From Welwitschia mirabilis (Eukaryota; Gnetophyta; Gnetopsida; Welwitschiales): a stretch of 64,000 nt of DNA. Position numbers and translations under genes: made by a program. The notes beneath the pieces were generated by a model. That model saw only the letters and a program-made list of their open reading frames with translations. It was not told the DNA's origin and did no database searches. Each line of letters starts with the position of its first letter. The first letter of the stretch is position 1. The DNA is taken from contig JBOZIK010000001.1 of the NCBI GenBank assembly GCA_051453625.1, forward strand, positions 156,246,974-156,310,973, written 5' to 3'. Below, in pieces: positions 22,701 to 34,760 of this stretch.

Positions 22701-23906
22701 CAGGAATGGGGAAGCATCATCACTTTTATTCTATCACTAATACATGAGAGGATGCCATTTTATTATTTGCTATTTTCAATGATTTTCTATTTTTATTGAA
22801 TCCAAGGAATCTCATCAAATATGGCAAATAGATAATAGGCCATAGTAATTACCCAAAAATGATAGGATAGCTTCAACATCATGGCAGTCAATAAGATTTA
22901 AATGCCGAAATAAGACACCATAACTTTTTATCTCTTGTCTTTATCTTCCTCAAAAACAACAAATGTCATGCTTTAGATTTGATCATTCTGGATCCATACG
23001 TGACATAAATATTAAAACAAAAGCATAAAAAAAGAGGAAAAGGCAAAAAGACAAAGATCAGTGCATCCAGATTTAATACTCTATTCAATACCAAATCATT
23101 ATTTCAAGTTTTAATGATTAAATATCTTTTTCATAAGTACTATTTGCTAAATCTTTAATCAAGATCCTTTTTTATCTATATTAATGATCTCGTGATCTAT
23201 TCCTGTCAAAAATTTTATCGTCATAATGAATTTGAAATGTGTATGATGATTCTTTTAACCTCTATTGAATATTAGCAATATTAATAAGACTTTTAAGTAT
23301 TTGATATTTTTATTCTAAAAGCTAAAAAGATAAGTTTTAATTACTTTCATTCATTAGTCTCAGTGATTAAAAGTCTTAGATTTTATTAAATACTTTTAAC
23401 TAGTTAAGTACTTATTTTAAAGTAATTATCTTTTAGTTTATATTACCACTTCAACCATTATTTTAATGTGCTTGCATTCTAATCTATGCATCATATTTCA
23501 TTTAGAGCTATTCATTCTTCATGCCCATGTAAATTTTCATTATTATTTGTCTCTTCAATACAAATGTAATGAAAGATTTATCCCTTATAAATACCTAATG
23601 ATATTTAAATTCCTTCTCTTGCAAATAATTTTACTTTATAGACCTCAAGTTGTTTATTTTTTTAAATTTAAATAAATATAAATTATTATCTATTAATTCA
23701 TTTGGACTATTACACTAATATAAATTTTCAAACACATTAGGCATTTATGATACTAGCAAAGGGCATTACACTCTTTTTCTAAAGTGATAAATAATTAATC
23801 TAATATTGCATTTTGATCCTTAAAGCTTTGATTTTTTTTTATATTCTTTATACTTTAGGATTAATAAGATATCATTAATTATAGGTTGCAAAAATATTTA
23901 GTAATA
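22701..23906 (+). repeat. Gypsy-2 5' LTR region, left boundary not resolved
   Basis: Sequence immediately upstream of the Gypsy-2 PBS must contain its 5' LTR, ending near 23906. I found no matching 3' LTR because Gypsy-2 is cut at 38345. I also see no close match to the Gypsy-1 LTR. The given start is a guess. Confidence 0.35.
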
Positions 23907-23909
23907 GTT

Positions 23910-23925
23910 TGGTGCTAGAAGAAGG
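23910..23925 (+). other. Gypsy-2 primer binding site
   Basis: TGGTGCTAGAAGAAGG, related to the Gypsy-1 PBS at 8910 and preceded by the same AGTT context. Confidence 0.6.
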
Positions 23926-24019
23926 GCCTCTCATGTAGGTCGTCCATCATTTGTTTATTTGCTTTCATTTTATCGACTTTGTTTCACCCACCACCTTGTC
24001 ATGTACTGAAATAACCACA

Positions 24020-25174
24020 TGAAATTCCTAGAGGGGGATGAATAAGAATAATGATAAATCTTAAATCCAAAACCCTATTGTTAAATAAAATTAATCAGCT
24101 TTGCAACCAAGAACTATATCTGAGAAACATACAAAACAAAAAAATCAATCAGTTCATAAGATTTATAGTGGTTCAGCAATGTGCCTACTCCACTCCCTAA
24201 GGAGAGACAATAATGTCATCTTCCTTGGTTCCCTTATCATCCTTGAACTGATGATTTTCTAGCTGACCATCAACTTCTTCTATAATAGTGATGATTTTCT
24301 AGGCTTATCAACAACCTTTTACACTTGGAGTCTTTTAAAGGCTTAGATTCAACCACAAGAAAAAGAGAAGAAATCAAGTTATGCCTCAAGCACAGATGCA
24401 ATAGTATAGGATATAATCTAAGTAATCACACAAGATAGGATCATAAATAATAGAGAAATTGTCAAAGCTTAGTTTGAGTTTGCTTCACAGAATTATATAT
24501 GTATGTGTAACCTTAACAAAGCAGATTTTAGCCCTTTTAAAGAGAAGGGAAAAATAGTTGTTAAATGGAAACCCTAAAGACGATTCCAAGACATGATAAT
24601 TTGATATTTCAATAAAATTTATGTTTCCAATATGATTAAATGGCATGCTAAAAGAGAATAGCCATTGAAAATTGATGCACATTTACATAAAGCCAACCGT
24701 TTTCCTAACAGTTTGAAGAGGGAATATTCACCTTTAATACTGGGGATATCCTCACTCCCAGGAGGGCAGATATTTTCCATAAAGTAGTGCAGACATCCAT
24801 ACTATTGGAATTATGAGAACTTCCACCCTAAAAAGGAGCAGACGTCTGCACTTGCCATAGGTACAGACTAAGGAAAAAAAAACCAAATAAAGGGGGGATG
24901 TCTAGGCTATTTGGAGAGAGGATGTTTACACTTAAGAACTAACAGACATGTTTCTCGCAAGAAGAGGGGACGTCTGTCCTATTTAAATGGGGATGTTTAG
25001 GCTTGAGACCTATCACAGATACATTTTTCCCATAAGAAGATGGGATAGCCACCTTGTTTTGAGTGGGGACATCCGCATGCAAAAGTCAGCTTCTTAATAC
25101 AATTATGATGAGTGATTGTCATCTTATTACTTGATTCTTATGACTATTGGCATCATTGAAATCTTCTACTTATA
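24020..25174 (-). repeat. Copia-2 3' LTR
   Basis: Starts TGAAATTCCTAGAGG on the plus strand (LTR end on the minus strand) and matches 30438-31592 throughout, including CTACTCCACT and the block ending TACTTATA. Confidence 0.85.
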
Positions 25175-25188
25175 ATCTTCTCCTTTTC
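25175..25188 (-). other. Copia-2 polypurine tract
   Basis: The minus strand reads GAAAAGGAGAAGAT just before the 3' LTR, preceded by TTTGTCATCATT, the expected context for plus-strand DNA priming in plant Copia elements of this type. Confidence 0.6.
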
Positions 25189-25639
25189 AATGATGACAAA
25201 TCCAATATCTAAAGGATCTTTTTAGAATAATATCCCCCTAAAATGTATACTAGCCCCCCTTGAGTTTGATATCCCTATTGAAATGATATAACTATCATAT
25301 TTGATATAGTATTAGCCATAAGCATTACTTCCCCTTTTGAAATTATTGATTCTAATAGAAAACAAAAGATACACAAAAATACCCATGAAAAGCATGTTAA
25401 ATAATATAATAATAATAAAAATACATGAAAACAATAGACATTATATTGGTCATTAATCAAAATGATGAGTTACATATTCATCATAGTTTAGTGTACATAA
25501 GAGCGAGATGGACTGACAAATGCAGAAATACATCAAAGAACAAAAGAACACAAGATAAATAAGACTATGAAAAAAAGAAGAAAGAAAGATGGAAGACATG
25601 TTTAGCTAAATTCCATCACATTTCCACTACTACTACTAC

Positions 25640-26620
25640 TACTGTAAGAGGTGGATGCCACTTCTAAATGGAAATTGACAAAAGCCTTCTTTGTCTTAGA
25701 CAACTAGGATGAAATCCATTTGAGCCATTTATTGGTTGAGTAGATGCCTCTAGAAGACTCACTAGTCACATGCACTTGAATCGTCGAGTAGGAGGAGAAG
25801 ATAAAGCTATAGGAGAAGTGCCTTCCACAATCTTCATCTGCATAAGAGAGGACTCATCAAATGGCTTTGGTAGTTTCAGAATTTCATCTTTGACTTTTGA
25901 TAGAGCTACTTAGTCATGATACAAATTAGTAATGAGACCTCCATATGATAATGTTGTTGATCTCATAGATGTGTAGAAAGACATGTTATGTAAAATCAGC
26001 TGAGGTAAGTTGAGTTGGATACTTTGAGCATAACAATACATGACATACACACACAGAGGAGATACTTCATTCATGTGGTCAAGCTTTAGAATGAGATTGC
26101 TGGAGATAATACTAAAGGGTACCTTATAGATTGGCCTCAAAGTCCTAATGGAAATGGTAGTTATCCATCCCTCTTATCTTTTACATAAAACTTCATTGAG
26201 TTCATGTCTGACAACTAAATTGTCTAACACTAAAACTGAAGTAATGTGCACATATTCTACATAATCTAATGGAAACCCAGGAGCATCAAAAATCATTTTA
26301 GGGTCAATCTCAATCTTAATACCATATAAATTTGATACAAACTAATTTTTTTCATGTTGATAAAAACTATTATAGTAAGACACCTGAACCAGATTTACCA
26401 GAGCATGATTATGATGGTTTAGAATATATGTTCAACCTAATTCTTTTAACCTGGAAAAACGATTATAATAATGCCTGAATGTGTCATGTAAAATAACCCT
26501 CTCTGAAGCAAGAGACTTCTTATTAAATATTTGAATACACATTGCCTTTGCCCTAAGAATCACAAAAATGGGCTTTGCTTTCTTATCTTTTTCTCTGTTC
26601 TTCCTTGAAACTAGAATCTT
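25640..26620 (-). pseudogene. Copia-2 extra ORF downstream of pol
   Basis: On the minus strand an ATG near 26614 (MPR, stop, KILVSRKNREKDKKAKP) begins a basic region. The frame then picks up at 26140-25910 as KVPFSIISSNLILKLDHMNE, SPLCVYVMYCYAQSIQLNLP and TTLSYGGLITNLYHD, continuing past a TGA. This resembles the plant retrotransposon accessory protein that reads as leucine-rich text with L-P-Y-G-M-L-L-T-x-L-F. Its position between pol and the 3' LTR is where Sirevirus-type elements carry an env-like or additional ORF. Its function is not established. It is broken by several stops. Confidence 0.55.
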
Positions 26621-27139
26621 CTATCTTGGCATGACGAAAACAAAGAAGAAAAGAGAAAGAAATAAGCTATCAAAGATAGAAAGGACCAAGAAAATAAACT
26701 AAGATAGGAACTCTTACTTTTGAAAACTAAAGCACTGGAAAATGATAAGATGAGATAAAATAAAGGGGGATATGATCAATTATATAGAGATAGATGACTG
26801 AGGATGGTTTTGATGAATTAAATATGCGAATTTTCATTCACACAGGTGCATGGAATTCTAGCCTTTTAAGGGTAAATGTACGACCTCCACTTGATCTCAA
26901 AACCCACTCTTAGGTGAGCAGACATCTGGCCTCCTAAGGGGGTGGATGTCTAAACCCCTGGCATATCAAAGAGGTCCAACAAAAAGTGAAAAATAACAAG
27001 TATGAATAGAAACAAAAGCAAGAAAAAAGAAGACACCAGAAAAGGGAAAAACGATGCTCTTAATGCACTTAAACTTATGATTAATATGTAAAAATTTTGG
27101 TATTAATGTCAAACAGAAAACATACCTTTGTTGAACATG

Positions 27140-27597
27140 TTCCTATGCCCAACTCAACTCTTAAAAGTTTAAATCTTACTTTTAAAATAGGCTTGATAAT
27201 AGATCAGTAAGTTGTTTATCTGTATATACATTATCAAGATGGATTGTGCCTCTTTGAATATGTTCTCTGATAAAGTAATATCTGATGTTAATATGCTTAG
27301 TTATTGAGTGTTGCAAAGGATTCATAGAAATGTTAATGGTACTAGTATTATCTCATAGGAGTTGACTACTTATCATCTTAACTCTGTAATAACATAAGGT
27401 GTGCATCATCCATAACAATTGAGTGTAGTAGGTTTCAACACAATTGAGTGATATCAATCTTTATTTCTTAGAACTCTAAGCAATAAGATAATTTATAAGA
27501 AAGTAACATGCTCCACTTGCATTTTTCCTATCATTTATGCATCCGGCCCAATCTGCATCACTATACCTAACTAGATCAAGTGAGATATCTTTAGGAA
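27140..27597 (-). pseudogene. Copia-2 RNase H
   Basis: Follows the fused ORF after a stop at 27597-27599. The reading includes VRYSDADWAGCINDRKNASG, then WDNTSTINIS and HSITKHINIRYYFIREH, then TDKQLTDLL. The catalytic-type DADWAG is intact. In-frame stops and Cys or Tyr substitutions show it is dead. Confidence 0.8.
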
Positions 27598-27598
27598 A

Positions 27599-28399
27599 TC
27601 AAATACTAAAATTGCTTATACGTTTAAGATATTGAAAAATTCTTTTAACTGAAGAGAGATAAGATTCGTTAGAATTTGATTTATATCGAGCATGTATGCC
27701 AATACTAAATGCAATATCAGGTCTACTGGATGTTAAATATAATGAACTGCTAATCATACCTTGATACATGGGTTGATTTACAGATTTACCTAATTCATCC
27801 TTACTGATTTTTGTGGATGTGAACATGGGAGTGAAAACCTCTTTCGCTTGATCAAAATTGTACTTTTTTAGAAGCTCCTTGACATACTTCGATTGACTAA
27901 GAAAAATACCATTCTTGAGTTGTTTAATCTGCAAGCCTAAGAAAAAATTAAGCTCTCCAAGAATGCTCATTTCAAATTTCCTTTGCATAACCTTAGAAAA
28001 CTCAAGTGTTAGTTTTTCATTATTAGCCCCAAGAAATCCATGATCAGATCTGATTTTTTTAATGGTTTTTCTATAAAGATGATAAAACTTATCAAAAGCA
28101 TTGAATTTAGAATGTAAAAAGTCAACCAAGGTATAATGAGTAAAATCATCAACCACCATCATAAAATATCTCTTACCACTTAGACTTTGAACTTTTGTAG
28201 ATCCTATGAAATCTAAGTATAACATATCTAGAGGCCTTTTTAAAGATATCTTAGGCTTGGATTTAAAAGAAGATTTCATGATTTTGCCTGCTTGATAATG
28301 TTCATACAAGACAAAATTGAAAAGGCTAAGTTTGGGTAAACCTTTAGCCAACTCTTGTTGTGAAATGATCCTTAAGTTTGCAACATTTGAATGATCCAT
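27599..28399 (-). pseudogene. Copia-2 integrase/reverse transcriptase deletion fusion, 266-codon ORF
   Basis: The longest open frame in the window without unknown bases. Residues 1-120 are integrase: zinc-binding remnant (MDHSNVANLRII, GLPKLS, YEHYQAGK), then LDMLYLDFIGS with the first Asp, VVDDFTHYTLVDF, and IRSDHG with the second Asp. At about residue 121 (near 28037) the text jumps to FLGANNEKLTLEFSKVMQ and GELNFFLGLQIKQ, which lie just after the Y-V-D-D motif of RT, then to SYLSSVKRIFQYLKRI at the RT end. The integrase Glu, the integrase C-terminus and the RT fingers and palm are deleted in frame. The knuckle Cys residues are also lost (YEHYQAG). Confidence 0.85.
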
Positions 28400-28417
28400 T
28401 CTTCTATTCTAGAGATG

Positions 28418-28800
28418 TTATTGACTTTTTTGAGTAAAACCACATAACTCTTCATCATTAGATTTACCTCCTATAGAATACAAGTTTTCTAGATGATGGA
28501 TAACTAAAAGTTCCTTATTACTAAAAATACTCTTTACCAAACACTTATTTTTATCAAAAATAATTGTATTTCCTTTACCATGCATTTTAGCAATACTTAA
28601 AATATTATGCTTAAGGTCTCCTACATACAAAACATCATCAATTTTTGGAAGATCATATTTACAAACCATACCTTTTTCTTTGATGGTTGCTTTCTGATTA
28701 TCATCAAAGGAAACATCTTCTCCATTATAGTTGATGAGTGTATGAAACCTTATTCTATCAACTGTCATGTGTTATGAACAACCACTGTCTAAGTATCATG
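28418..28800 (-). pseudogene. Copia-2 protease end and pre-integrase region
   Basis: Near 28755-28790 the minus strand reads Y-L-D-S-G-C-S, stop, H-M-T-V-D, the Copia protease active site with Asp intact but a stop two residues before the Met. ORF 28768-28418 then gives VCKYDLPKIDDVLYVGDLKHN, ILSIAKMHGKGN and LENLYSIGG, the usual protease-to-integrase linker. Confidence 0.75.
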
Positions 28801-28922
28801 TAGGATTCTCCTTTACTTTAAGAGTGGTCTGAATGAATAGCCCTTTGATTGAGTCCATTCTAACCCATCTTTGTTTGATGAGAGACTAATTGTTCATTGC
28901 TTTTGGTTTCCATAAGAGCCTA

Positions 28923-30360
28923 TCACATTTTATAATGGAAAAAAATTTCCTTTTTAATGGGACAATAAAATCTAACATGTCCTAGGCCTTCGCAATAGAA
29001 ACATTGAATATTAAAAAAATTTAAATTGTTAGACTTTAAAGCATACCTCTTGTTATCAGAATTTACCTTGTTAAAGTGGTATAAGGTAGTAGAATTAAGT
29101 TTCCTTGTAGCTGCTAAATCCCTTGATAATAGAGAAAGAGTTTTATTTGCACCTGTAAGACTTTTAATAGCCTTATCCAACTGTTTGTTGGCTAAGTCAA
29201 CTTTAATATGTAAAGACAATAATTCAGATCTTAAGTCTCGATTTTTACAAGCTAGAAATTCATAATGAAAATATAATCGTTTATAAGATTTTTTTATATT
29301 TTTGGAATTTTCAATAATTATCTCATTCTCATTAGAGATTGCATGCTTATCCTTGGTAATTGGTTTAAAGAAATATTCCTTAGTGATGGCTAGCAATCTA
29401 CATGCCTTTTCTTCATTTTGAGATGTTTTTAAGTTAGATTCTTCCTCATCCTCCTAAGTAACTTTGAGAGATTTCTTTCCTTTAATTTTATCTTTTCTTG
29501 TATTGGTATATTTAGCTGCTATGTGTCCAAAGCATTTGCACTCCAAGCATTGTAGGAGCTTCTTATTTCTACTAAAGTTCTTAAAGGAGTTTTTCTTCTT
29601 CATTTGATTCTTATTTGCATTAAATATCATTCTACTAGAGTCTTTTTATTTTCTTAAGAATATTCTAAAATTTTTGGCTAAAAGGGCTAAGTCCTCATCA
29701 TCTTCTTAATTTCTAGAACATTCTTTGCATTGACTTGAACATTTCAAAGCAATATTCTTTGTCTTGGATTCCTCATCATCCATAGTGATAGCTTCATATG
29801 CAATCAATGATCCCTTAAGCTCCTCTAAACTAATGGTATATGGATTTTTGCTCTCTTCAATTATAGTAGCATTAAGTCTGAAGTACTTGGACAAGCTCCA
29901 CAACTTTTTTATTTGGAATATATTCTCTAAGACTCCACATTGTATTTATAATATCTGTAACCTTTGGTTGTATATTTAGTGATAGATTCCTATTCTTCCA
30001 TTCTAATATTTTTGAATTTAGTTATTAAGAATTATAATTTGGAATTTTTTACAATACTCATATCTTCATGAGAAATCTCGAGGGCATCCCAAGTCTTCTT
30101 TGTAGAGGGACACTAAACTACTCAGTTGCACTTCTCTAGACTAAGGGCATAAATTCAAGAGTTCACTGCTTTTGTACTAAGCCTAGTTTCCTCCTTTTGT
30201 TCATCAGACCAACCTACTAAAGGAATAATGGGTGCAGAATAATTGCATACAACACTATGTTAGATATTTAAATCAATAGATTTTAGAAATATTATCATTT
30301 TGGTTTTTCAAAAGGTATAATTTAATTCATTAAAATAAGGTGACCTTAAGATCAAATGGC
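28923..30360 (-). pseudogene. Copia-2 gag with intact CCHC knuckle
   Basis: The start region near 30360 reads PYFNELNYTF, then stop and KTKMIIFLKSID, matching the F-N-G-x-N-Y-x-x-W-K opening of this gag family. Later text includes CPSTKKTWDALEISHE (near 30080) and SLEELKGSLIAYE (29840-29800). ORF 29396-28923 holds a helical stretch and a complete zinc knuckle, CFYCEGLGHVRFYC, near 28960-29000. Gag forms the particle and binds RNA. Multiple stops break the frame. Confidence 0.8.
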
Positions 30361-30423
30361 CTTCATCAGCAATAGGTCTCATTTGATCACTCAGAGTGGT
30401 GGAGCTCTATTAAGAGTAACCTT

Positions 30424-30435
30424 GCTCTAATACCA
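30424..30435 (-). other. Copia-2 primer binding site
   Basis: The minus strand reads TGGTATTAGAGC, one change from the initiator-Met tRNA complement, two bases inside the LTR end at 30438. Confidence 0.75.
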
Positions 30436-30437
30436 AT

Positions 30438-31592
30438 TGAAATTCTTAGAGAAAGATAAATAGTAATAATGATAAATTTTAAATCCAAAAACCTATTCTT
30501 AAATGAAATTAATCAGCTTTACAAATGAAAACTATATTTGAGAAAAATATCAAAACAAAAAGATTAATGAGCTTACAAGATTTATAATGGTTCAACAATA
30601 TGCCTACTCCACTTCTCAAGGAGAGATAATGATGTCATCTTCCCTCGTTCCCTTATCATTCTTGAACTGATGATCTTCTGGCTGATCATCAACCCCTTAT
30701 ATAATAGTTATGGCTTTCCAGACTTATTATCAATCTTTTATACTTGAAGTTTTTCAAAGGCTCAGACTCAACTATAAGAAAAAGAGAAGAAATCGAGTTG
30801 TGCCTCAAGCACAGATGTAATAGTATAGGATCTAATCCAAATGATCACATAAGGTAAGATTATAAATTACAAATAAATTGCCAAAGATTAGTTTGAATTT
30901 ACTTCACAGAATTGTATATATATATGTGTAACTGTAACAAAGTATATTTTAGCCCTTTTAAAGAGAAGGAAAAAATAGTTGTTAAAGAGAAACCCTAAAG
31001 ATGATTCCATGACATGATAATTTGATATTTCAGTTAAATTTATGTTTCCAATATGATTGAATGACATACTAAAAGAGAATAGCCATTGAAAATCATTGCA
31101 GATTTGCCTTAAGCCAACCATTTTTCCAAGGGTTCAAAGAGGGGGTGTCCACCTTTAAAACTGGGAATGCCCTCACTTCCAAGGGGATAGAATTCTACCC
31201 TCAAAGAGTGCAAATGTCTTCACTGCTAGAAGTGTAAGGACATTTACCCTAGAAAGGAGTGGACATCTACACCTATCATAAGTATAAACTGAGGAAAAAA
31301 AATAAATAAAGAGGGGCATCTAGACTATTTAGAAAGGGGATGTCCACACTTGAGAACTAACAAATATGTTTTACATAAGGTGAAGGGACATCTACCCTAT
31401 TTGAGTGGGGACATTTGGACCTGATATCTGGCACAGATACATTTTTCCTATAATAAGATGGGATGTCTACCCTGTTTTGAGTGGGAACATCTGCATGCAA
31501 AAGTTAGCTTCTTAACACAACTATGATGAGTGATTGTCATCTTATCAATTAATTCTCATGACTATTGACATTATTGAAACTTTTTACTTATA
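30438..31592 (-). repeat. Copia-2 5' LTR
   Basis: Matches 24020-25174 at equal length; by eye roughly four bases in five agree. It starts TGAAATTCTTAGAG on the plus strand and the match ends at TACTTATA (31592). Confidence 0.85.
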
Positions 31593-32659
31593 CCGTAATG
31601 CTAATGTTAACTCATCGAAAAAAAAATTGCATTTCTGAGGATGAGTACAAAGAACTCATTCAAAAAGGCCCCTAAACTTTCATCTCTAATCAAATTTGTG
31701 TCATGCATGTTTATAGGAGTTATTCGAAAACCTACTTGACCCATTCCAATAAACGAATATGATCATTAGGTACTAGAAGATTAGCACTACTACATAATAA
31801 TGAAAATAAGGTTTTCCCTAAATATTCTTTTTTCTAAAAATATGATGAAAACAAAGAATTCATAAATGTATGGGGTCATAAAGAAAATGCTAAANNNNNN
31901 NNNNNNNNNNNNNNNNNNNNNNNNNNNNNNNNNNNNNNNNNNNNNNNNNNNNNNNNNNNNNNNNNNNNNNNNNNNNNNNNNNNNNNNNNNNNNNNNNNNN
32001 NNNNNNNNNNNNNNNNNNNNNNNNNNNNNNNNNNNNNNNNNNNNNNNNNNNNNNNNNNNNNNNNNNNNNNNNNNNNNNNNNNNNNNNNNNNNNNNNNNNN
32101 NNNNNNNNNNNNNNNNNNNNNNNNNNNNNNNNNNNNNNNNNNNNNNNNNNNNNNNNNNNNNNNNNNNNNNNNNNNNNNNNNNNNNNNNNNNNNNNNNNNN
32201 NNNNNNNNNNNNNNNNNNNNNNNNNNNNNNNNNNNNNNNNNNNNNNNNNNNNNNNNNNNNNNNNNNNNNNNNNNNNNNNNNNNNNNNNNNNNNNNNNNNN
32301 NNNNNNNNNNNNNNNNNNNNNNNNNNNNNNNNNNNNNNNNNNNNNNNNNNNNNNNNNNNNNNNNNNNNNNNNNNNNNNNNNNNNNNNNNNNNNNNNNNNN
32401 NNNNNNNNNNNNNNNNNNNNNNNNNNNNNNNNNNNNNNNNNNNNNNNNNNNNNNNNNNNNNNNNNNNNNNNNNNNNNNNNNNNNNNNNNNNNNNNNNNNN
32501 NNNNNNNNNNNNNNNNNNNNNNNNNNNNNNNNNNNNNNNNNNNNNNNNNNNNNAACCTATAACACAAAATCCAAAAAAGATTATGATAATAATAGCTTGT
32601 TTGAATATGCAATGAATGATGAAGAACAATGAAAAATTCAAAACCCTAGAAATGATAAA
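31593..32659 (+). other. Gypsy-2 leader continued; gap 31895-32553
   Basis: TTGCATTTCTGAGGATGAGTAC at about 31627 aligns with the Gypsy-1 leader near 9040, placing this after 24019 in the uninterrupted element. 659 bases are unknown. Open frames spanning the N run are artefacts. Confidence 0.65.
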
Positions 32660-34200
32660 CTCCAAATCCATTCAACAAAGTTTAATGTACTTTGGGAGAC
32701 TATCAACAACATTAAATGAGACCTTTAAAATAAGAAGAATTAGCTAGATATAGATTTTAATGATACATCAATTCAACCCTCTATCCCTTGCAAAATAATT
32801 TCACCAAGTGAATTGTCTGATTTTGAAAAAATCATAAGTGTAGAAGACCCTATTATACATGTGAAAAACTTTAGACATGCTTATCATATGTATAATATAG
32901 AATGAAACATAGTCTATCACCTATTCTTTTGATCTTTTAAATGATAAGCTCTTGAATGGTATCATCACTTGCCAACTCATTCTATCACAAGTTTGTAATA
33001 ATTGTTCAAGATGTTTGTTTAATATTATTCTATTAACATCTCAAAACCAATAACCTTAGACACCTTGACAACTATGCGTTAATAATTCAATGAACCTATA
33101 CAAGACTATGCACGATGATGGAGAGTTATTGCCTTACAATTATAAACCTTCATCATAGATTTAGACATGGCCTATCTATTTGCAAAGTCATCTATTCCAT
33201 ATGTTTTTGAACATCTTAACATGCAATCATTTGATACATTCAAATAGACTATTACACTAACAAAAAGAATTAAATTTGTAAGAAGAGAAAAAGGCACTAT
33301 TAAATATGGCAGTACTTCACAAGGTAAATCAACAAGAAAAGAGAACAATAATAATAATAAAGTAAAGAACCCAAAGAATGTTGCAGTAGTCAGTCAATCT
33401 TCTCAACTGACTTATCCTCCTCAATCAAGCTATCCACATTAACCAATTACTAGTCCAATAATGCAACAAATGCAACCTCAACCTCTTTTCCCTTCACATG
33501 CCTTTTCATTTTAGCCAGTTAGATGATAACCTTGTTATTCACCTTCATAACAAATGTAGAATTCACAACAAGCAAAGAATCTATAGCAACTCCATTAAGC
33601 TCAACAATAGCCACAAGCTTAACAACAATTGTATGTAACTCACAATTGATTGCAAAACCAAAATTCAAGTCAAAGACCTAGGAGGAATTTCATGAGGTTA
33701 GATATACTATTAACCAAAATCCTTTTAATTTTACTATAAAAGGGGACAATTCAACTATCTCCAATTAGAGAAAAAGATCCAAATGCACCAAAACCCAAGA
33801 GTTATGATGAATCAAAGTATTGTGAATACCACAAAATCAAGAGACATCACACTAAAAACTACTTTAACTTGAAACACATCATTGAAAACAATCAATATAT
33901 CAAGTTCGATACAATCCTCATGGCTGTAAATGAAAAGCTTAAAATTTACAAAAACCCATTTCCAACACCAGCCTTTACATCATAATCATCATAAAATATT
34001 ATGGTTTAAGATGATAATGCCCCTTACGTAATTTGGATAATCCAAGATTAACTAGCAAAATCATTAGAACAAATTATTCAAGAAAATAAATGAAAACTAG
34101 GATAGTTAGTTTGAATGAAAGACATTCAAATTCATCCTACCCCTAAACTAAATGTTTAATCATAGTTACATGCCTATATAGTAGAGGAAGTATACCATTA
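32660..34200 (+). pseudogene. Gypsy-2 gag
   Basis: The reading includes FEKIISVEDPIIHVKNFRHAY, then ALEWYHHLPTHSITSL, QDYARWWRVIALQL, and a Gln- and Pro-rich stretch (QQMQPQPLFPSHAFSF) near 33470. A knuckle-like KYCEYHKIKRHHTKNYFNLKHI lies at about 33818-33880. It parallels Gypsy-1 gag but with independent stops. Several stops are at codons where Gypsy-1 keeps Gln or Arg-type codons. Confidence 0.8.
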
Positions 34201-34429
34201 CCTCTCTTTATTGATTGAAAACTCTGAGCCTCATAAATAAGACTTCAAAAACTCAAGAATGCTTAACATGAAAAATACCTCCAAAACAAGAACCTATTTC
34301 AAACCAAGTAGGTATTCAAAAAAATGATGAAGATCATGAAGTCATCTAATTCCAACCCGATGAAATCTCATCCACTTTTAGAAAAACCATAATTATTGAA
34401 TAACCTTATATTTTAGTAAATATTAAATC

Positions 34430-34760
34430 TACTAAAGTAGCTATGGCCTTTGTCTATTGTGGGGCTAAATTGAACATCATTGAATTATCATGTTTAGATA
34501 AGCTAAATTTACAACATCTAGTAGATTCAAAAAAAAGTGTAATAATTAGAGGTTTCAACGATTGTAAAGATAAATCTAGGGAAACAATCATCTTACTAGT
34601 TGAAGTGGCTCAAAAGGTTAAAGACACAAAATTCCATGTGACTGATAATGCCATAGCATTTTTAACTTACTTCTAGGTTATTCTTGGATCATGGATATGG
34701 GGGTAATTATATCATTATCTAATTAAAAGATCAAATTTATTAGACAAAAGATCTTAGTGC
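34430..34760 (+). pseudogene. Gypsy-2 aspartic protease, active-site Asp lost
   Basis: ORF 34443-34676 begins AFVYCGAKLNIIELSCLDKL. The D-x-G-A motif is Y-C-G-A, so the catalytic Asp is Tyr while Gly is kept, the reverse of the damage in Gypsy-1. VIIRGFNDCKDKSRET follows, matching Gypsy-1. Confidence 0.8.

Larger units (their letters stand above)
24020..31592 (-). mobile_element. Copia-2: Sirevirus-like Ty1/Copia element, internally deleted, inserted in the Gypsy-2 leader
   Basis: Two matching 1155 bp LTRs (24020-25174 and 30438-31592) bound the element. The minus strand has a Met-tRNA PBS at 30424-30435, gag with a CCHC knuckle, protease, a truncated integrase fused to the RT end, RNase H, an extra ORF after pol and a purine tract. 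Long LTRs, the knuckle and the extra ORF suggest the Sirevirus group. Flanking pentamers CCACA (24015-24019) and CCGTA (31593-31597) differ by two transitions and may be the decayed target duplication. Confidence 0.85.

Noticed and set aside
31790-32671. Long open frames of 240-293 codons on both strands
   Set aside because: They consist almost entirely of unknown bases in the gap 31895-32553.
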